This document shows, in pieces, positions 60,254-64,000 of a DNA stretch of 64,000 nt. This DNA comes from Curtobacterium citreum (GTDB lineage Bacteria > Actinomycetota > Actinomycetes > Actinomycetales > Microbacteriaceae), in the NCBI RefSeq assembly GCF_006715175.1, contig NZ_VFMQ01000001.1:2666001-2730000 (forward strand), given 5' to 3'. Within the stretch, counting starts at the first letter, position 1. Each line of letters starts with the position of its first letter. The position numbers and the translations under genes are program-made. Under the pieces are notes generated by a model, which was not told where the DNA came from, did no database searches, and worked only from the letters and a program-made list of their open reading frames with translations.

Positions 60254-62011
60254 TCAGACCAGCGGCACCTCGACCACCAGCCGCTCCGCCGGGTCGGTGA
60301 GCACCGCCTCGAGGTCACCCCACGTCGCTGCCCGCCGGTACGACCACCCGAGCCCCGTCACCACGCGCTCGACGTCCACCTGCTGCGGCGTCGTCATCAT
60401 CCGTCGCATGTCCTGCTCGGGCGTGGTCGCCACGACCTCGAGTCCGCGGAAGATCGCGCCCCCGCCGTCGTTGCCGACCACGACCTGCACGCGGTGCCGC
60501 CGCTCCTCGGTCCCGGTGACGAACGCGCCGAGGTCGTGCAGGAACGTCAGGTCCCCCACGAGCACCCGCGTCGTGCCGATCGAGTCCGGTGACCGGTCCA
60601 GCGCCGCCGCGATCCCGAGCGCCGTCGACACCGTGCCGTCGATGCCCGCGAGCCCGCGGTTGGCGTGCACCCGGAGCTTCTTGCCGGCGACGTGCGCGTC
60701 CGCGACCCGGATGAGCTGCGAGGCGCCGAGCACGAGCCGGTCGTGCGGCCACGTCGCACCCCAGACCGCCTCGACGAGCATCTCGCGGTCGACCGCGCGG
60801 CGGCGCAGCGCGACCTCGTCGCGCAGGAATCGGTTGCGCTCGGTCCGGTCGGCGGACCGCTTGGCGTCCAGGTCCGGACCGGCGTCGCCGTCGCCGAGGA
60901 GCGCGCGGCTCGTCGCCACCCAGCGCCCCACCCACGCCCGGTGTGCCGGGGTGGTCCGGCCCGTCACGCGGACGTCGGACACGAAGGTGGTCTCGGCGGA
61001 CGGACGGGAGGCACGGGCCGGGTCGTACGGGTCGGCCCCCGGTCCGCGGACCACGACCGTCTCGACGTCGTCGCGCTGCAGGAGCGCGGGGACCTCGCGG
61101 CTGAGCGTGGGGTGACCGAGCACGACCGCGCGGCGGACCGCACCACCGAAGTCGGCGTCGCGGAGCAGGTCGCGGTAGGCGACGACGAGGTTCCGTCCGA
61201 AGCGCGCCCCGCTCGACACCTCGGCCAGCAGCGGCGCACCGAGCTCCCACGCGATCCGCTCGGCGTCCTCGCCGGCGTCGTGTCCTGCGACGACGACGGT
61301 CCCGGGGACCTCGTCGGGTGCGAGCTCCGCGACGGGCAGGTCCGTGTGCACCCGGCGCCGGGCGTGCTCGAGGTCGACCTCGTCGTCGGGGACGCCCTGG
61401 ACGTCCTCGGCGCGGAGCCCCGCGGACAGCGGCTCGCGGAAGGCGACGTTGAGCTGGACCGGACCCGGCTGGCCGGTGTGGCCTGCGGCGACCGCGACGG
61501 CCTCGCGCGCGAGGGACCGGACGGCGTCCTGGTCGACCCCACCCGCGGTCGGCGCCTGCACGTCCCGCACGAAGGCGACCGCAGGGCCGAACAGCCCCGG
61601 CTGCACGGTCGTCTGGTTGCTGCCGATGCCGCGGAGCTCGTCCGGACGGTCGGCGCTGAGCACGACCATCGGTACGCCGGAGTGGTGCGCCTCGAGCACG
61701 GCGGGGTGCAGGTTCGCGACGGCGGTGCCCGAGGTCGTCACGACCGCGGCGGGCCGGCCGCTCTCGACGGCGAGCCCGAGGGCGAAGAACCCGGCGGTGC
61801 GCTCGTCGAGCCGGACGTGCACCGTGACCCCGCCGGCCCGTTCGAGGGCGACGGCGGCGAGGGCGAGGGCCTGCGAGCGTGAACCCGGACTGACGACGAC
61901 GTCGGTGACGCCGGCGCGCGCGAGGGCGCCGAGGAGCGCGAGGGCGAAGTCGGTCGCCGGGCTGCCGGATCCCGCAGGATCGTCAGCGATCGGCGGGGCC
62001 GTCGTCGTCAC
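60254..62011 (-). CDS. menD: SEPHCHC synthase (menaquinone biosynthesis MenD)
   Basis: About 585 residues, a ThDP-dependent enzyme. VVSPGSRSQALALAA, HVRLDERTAGFFALGLA, TTSGTAVANLHPAVLEA, SADRPDELRG, NRGLAGIDGTVSTALG, the ThDP-magnesium motif GDLTFLHDLGAF and VVVGNDGGGAIF are all present. It adds succinic semialdehyde-ThDP to isochorismate. GTG at 62011 was chosen, which overlaps the 3' end of the upstream small gene by 29 bp and starts at the conserved region. The longer frame to 62191 is antisense-like sequence in another gene. Confidence 0.95.
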   Translation of the reverse strand: MTTTAPPIADDPAGSGSPATDFALALLGALARAGVTDVVVSPGSRSQALALAAVALERAGGVTVHVRLDERTAGFFALGLAVESGRPAAVVTTSGTAVANLHPAVLEAHHSGVPMVVLSADRPDELRGIGSNQTTVQPGLFGPAVAFVRDVQAPTAGGVDQDAVRSLAREAVAVAAGHTGQPGPVQLNVAFREPLSAGLRAEDVQGVPDDEVDLEHARRRVHTDLPVAELAPDEVPGTVVVAGHDAGEDAERIAWELGAPLLAEVSSGARFGRNLVVAYRDLLRDADFGGAVRRAVVLGHPTLSREVPALLQRDDVETVVVRGPGADPYDPARASRPSAETTFVSDVRVTGRTTPAHRAWVGRWVATSRALLGDGDAGPDLDAKRSADRTERNRFLRDEVALRRRAVDREMLVEAVWGATWPHDRLVLGASQLIRVADAHVAGKKLRVHANRGLAGIDGTVSTALGIAAALDRSPDSIGTTRVLVGDLTFLHDLGAFVTGTEERRHRVQVVVGNDGGGAIFRGLEVVATTPEQDMRRMMTTPQQVDVERVVTGLGWSYRRAATWGDLEAVLTDPAERLVVEVPLV

Positions 62012-62339
62012 GCTCGTGGAACTGTTCTTCGAGGTCTCGGAGGGTCTCGTCGTCCTGGTCCTTGTCCGTGCGGTGGGGCTCGGGAGCACGGGGGCCGCCG
62101 AGGAAGTCCGGGTCGTCTTCGGGTCCACGGTAGCGGGGGCCCGGGCCGCTGGCCGCCGGTGCCCGGCCGAGCAGGAACCACAGCACGGCACCGAGGACGG
62201 GCAGGACGAGCACGAGGAGGATCCACCAGCCCTTGCGGAGCGACCGGATGCGCTGCCGGGGCATGGTCGCGCAGTCGATGACCGCGTAGACCGTGAAGGC
62301 CACGGCGGCGACGACGACGATCAACCACAGACGGACCAT
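61983..62339 (-). CDS. Small PLDc_N-type membrane protein
   Basis: A 118-residue protein. Two hydrophobic helices (about 4-22 and 38-58) flank IDCATMPRQRIRSLRKGWW, the pattern of the PLDc_N (phospholipase D N-terminal-like) domain found as a short membrane protein in actinobacteria. The remainder is charged and disordered-looking. No catalytic domain is present. It overlaps the menD start and may be co-transcribed with it. The function is unknown. Confidence 0.8.
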   Translation of the reverse strand: MVRLWLIVVVAAVAFTVYAVIDCATMPRQRIRSLRKGWWILLVLVLPVLGAVLWFLLGRAPAASGPGPRYRGPEDDPDFLGGPRAPEPHRTDKDQDDETLRDLEEQFHERDDDGPADR

Positions 62340-62417
62340 GGACGGAGTCTAGGTTCGGCGCCTGGGATGCACCTGCCCGTCAGCCGCCGTGCGCCGTGGG
62401 GTCCGTAGACTCGTCGG

Positions 62418-62741
62418 GTGAAAGCGTGGCTCGTCTACACCCTGGCCCGGCTCGGCATCTTCGCCGTGGCCCTCGTCGTCCTGTTCGTGATCGGTCTGCC
62501 CTGGTACTGGGCGACGATCGGTGCGGCGCTCATCGGCCTGCTCGTCTCGTACATCGCGCTCCCGGGACTGCGCGGCCAGGTCACCTCGAGCCTCGCGTCC
62601 CGTCGGCCCCGCAAGGAGCACGACGCGGACAGCGACTTCGAGGACGACTTCGTCGACGCCGCCGACTCCGACTCCCCCGCGCCGCGTCCGGTGTCCGATG
62701 CCGAGCGGCACGAGGTCCGTCGGGAGTCCGGCGAGGAGTGA
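62418..62741 (+). CDS. DUF4229-type small membrane protein
   Basis: A 107-residue protein with two N-terminal membrane helices (about 5-24 and 29-48: WYWATIGAALIGLLVSYIAL) and an acidic C-terminal tail. The start is a GTG. The family is found near menaquinone genes in Actinobacteria, but its function is unknown. It lies divergent from the PLDc_N-menD unit and converges on menA. Confidence 0.78.
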   Translation: MKAWLVYTLARLGIFAVALVVLFVIGLPWYWATIGAALIGLLVSYIALPGLRGQVTSSLASRRPRKEHDADSDFEDDFVDAADSDSPAPRPVSDAERHEVRRESGEE

Positions 62742-62796
62742 CTCGCCGCCACCGGCCGGGCCCGGCGTCGCTGGGGCCTGACCGCCGCAGCGGCCG

Positions 62797-63792
62797 CTAC
62801 GGCTGGACGGCGAGTGTGACGCCGAGCACGACGCCGTAGGCCAGCGACGCGAAGGACGACAGCTGGAGCGCGGTGATGAGCTCCCGCGGCTTCCGCGACG
62901 ACACCCCGATCGCCAGCGCCGGCAGGGCCAGCAGCAGCGAGAAGTACGCGAAGCCGGTCCGGAAGTACAGCAGCGTGAACCAGAGCAGCGCGACGTAGGG
63001 CAGCAGCAGGAACAGCGCGAAGAGCACGCGGGCCACCGGACGGCCGACGACGACCGCGAGGGTGCGCTTGCCCGCCTGCTGGTCCTCGTCGATGTCGCGG
63101 ATGTTGTTCACCATGAGGACCGCGCACGCGAACAGGCCCGCGGCGACGGCCGCCGCCCACCCGCTCGTCGTGACGGCACGGATCTGCACGAACTCGGTAC
63201 CGAGCACGGCGACGAGCCCGAAGAACACGAAGACGAACACCTCGCCGAGGGCGTTGTACCCGTAGGGCCGCTTGCCCCCGGTGTAGAACCAGGCGGCGAC
63301 GATCGCGGCGGCGCCCACGAGCAGCAGCCACCACAGCCCGGTGAGCACGACGATGACGAGACCCGCGACCGCGGCCAGGCCGAAGAACGTCAGCGCGACG
63401 GTGAGCACCGTGCGCGGCTTCGCGAGCCCGGCCCCGGTCAGACGTGCGGGTCCGACGCGGAACTCGTCGGTGCCCCGGACGCCGTCCGAGTAGTCGTTGC
63501 TGTAGTTCACGCCGATCTGCAGGAACAGCGCGACCGCGAGGGCGAGCAGGGCCACGACGAGATGGTGGTCCTTCACCAGGTACGCACCGAAGTCGCCGGG
63601 TTCGCCGCTGTCGACGAACGCGACGCCCGTCCCCAGCACGACCGGGACGACGCCGAGCGTCAGGGTGCGCAGGCGCGCCCCGCCGATCCAGTCGCGTGCG
63701 GTCGCGCGCCGCTTCGTGCGCTGCGGCGCAGCGGCCTTCGCGGGGTTGCCGCTGCGGCGCTTCGCCGGGGTCGTGTTCTTCGTACGTGCCAC
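62797..63792 (-). CDS. menA: 1,4-dihydroxy-2-naphthoate polyprenyltransferase
   Basis: About 331 residues of the UbiA superfamily with around nine membrane helices. The first Asp-rich motif NYSNDYSDGVRGTD and second NNIRDIDEDQQAGKRTLAV bind magnesium and the prenyl diphosphate. It attaches the prenyl chain to dihydroxynaphthoate. A basic tail of about 35 residues precedes TM1. The GTG at 63792 was preferred over an ATG at 63843. It lies downstream of menE on the same strand. Confidence 0.95.
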   Translation of the reverse strand: MARTKNTTPAKRRSGNPAKAAAPQRTKRRATARDWIGGARLRTLTLGVVPVVLGTGVAFVDSGEPGDFGAYLVKDHHLVVALLALAVALFLQIGVNYSNDYSDGVRGTDEFRVGPARLTGAGLAKPRTVLTVALTFFGLAAVAGLVIVVLTGLWWLLLVGAAAIVAAWFYTGGKRPYGYNALGEVFVFVFFGLVAVLGTEFVQIRAVTTSGWAAAVAAGLFACAVLMVNNIRDIDEDQQAGKRTLAVVVGRPVARVLFALFLLLPYVALLWFTLLYFRTGFAYFSLLLALPALAIGVSSRKPRELITALQLSSFASLAYGVVLGVTLAVQP

Positions 63793-63857
63793 GGCCGACC
63801 ATCGTACCGACGTCGACCGGGAGGCACGGCGCACCTCCCCCACGCCGGTCCGGTCCG

Positions 63858-63893
63858 TCAGGTGGCCCGGCCCGTCAGGACGGGGGTCCGTCA
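63858..63893. repeat. Degenerate 16-17-bp repeat over the menE stop
   Basis: CCGTCAG occurs with TCA at 63858, 63875 and 63891 (spacing 17 and 16). The last copy contains the menE stop codon, echoing the stop-containing arrays elsewhere. Confidence 0.5.
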
Positions 63894-64000
63894 GCTGGCG
63901 GGGTCGGCGATCGTGCGCACCGCCCGGCGGTCCGGCTTGCCCGACGCGAGCATCGGCAGGCGGTCCACGACGACCACGTCGGCGGGCCGGGCGGCCCGGC
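63891..64000 (-). CDS. menE: o-succinylbenzoate-CoA ligase, C-terminal fragment
   Basis: The frame read back from the TGA at 63891 gives LPMLASGKPDRRAVRTIADP, the end of an adenylate-forming acyl-CoA ligase with the conserved catalytic Lys in GKPDR. The position next to menA identifies it as MenE. The rest of the gene lies beyond the window edge. Confidence 0.85.
   Translation of the reverse strand, partial: RAARPADVVVVDRLPMLASGKPDRRAVRTIADPAS

Overview
The window is GC-rich (about 70% or more by eye) chromosomal DNA from an actinobacterium. The secE-nusG-rplK-rplA block with a tRNA-Trp in front, the SRP RNA just before dnaX, the HadA/HadB-like MaoC pair before murB, the menaquinone genes and the many GTGA start/stop overlaps fit Microbacteriaceae. 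Curtobacterium is my best guess, from general resemblance only. I see no insertion sequence, prophage block, CRISPR array or rRNA.

Layout. 1-7.3 kb: dnaX (partial), SRP RNA, an NAD(P)-binding protein, ackA-pta and tRNA-Ser. 7.5-14.6 kb: a PH-like membrane protein, a HerA-like ATPase, a Bcr/CflA efflux pump divergent from a TetR regulator, and an MFS pump coupled to a small lipoprotein. 14.7-17.3 kb: metB and cystathionine beta-synthase (transsulfuration). 17.3-21 kb: a cyclase-like Cache/HAMP sensor translationally coupled to an MscS channel with a C-terminal cyclic-nucleotide-binding fold. 21-26 kb: ABC exporter, amino-acid permease and an AbiEi/DUF559-like orphan between two matching hairpin repeats. 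26-27 kb: rplJ-rplL with an L10 leader. 27-42 kb is a more accessory stretch: a two-component system, a three-gene cluster (acyl-CoA dehydrogenase-like, PIG-L/NodS-like fusion, GT2), a beta-propeller protein, a sugar ABC operon with oxidoreductase and isomerase divergent from a ROK repressor, a YqaJ exonuclease and a Pr6Pr membrane protein. 42-45 kb: rplA, rplK, nusG, secE, tRNA-Trp. 45-52 kb: aspartate aminotransferase, murB, MaoC pair, tRNA-Met, tRNA-Thr, M23 peptidase, suhB, tRNA-Tyr. 52-64 kb: yajQ, cardiolipin synthase, a DUF418-like protein, fprA and the menaquinone block (polyprenyl synthase, menG, menF, menD, menA, partial menE).

How the genes work together. The men genes with the polyprenyl synthase make menaquinone. 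AckA-Pta interconvert acetyl-CoA and acetate. CBS-MetB connect homocysteine and cysteine. The ROK-flanked operon imports and modifies an unknown sugar. The cyclase/channel pair looks like a signalling module whose nucleotide chemistry may be lost on both sides. The ACAD/PIG-L-NodS/GT2 trio looks like a small pathway to an unknown glycoconjugate.

The most striking non-coding signal is architectural. Many gene ends carry short tandem repeats. Several unrelated repeat sequences share an exact 19-bp period and a forward-then-inverted arrangement. Others (periods 14, 16, 26 or 56 bp) contain the stop codon of the neighbouring gene, as if grown from its 3' end.
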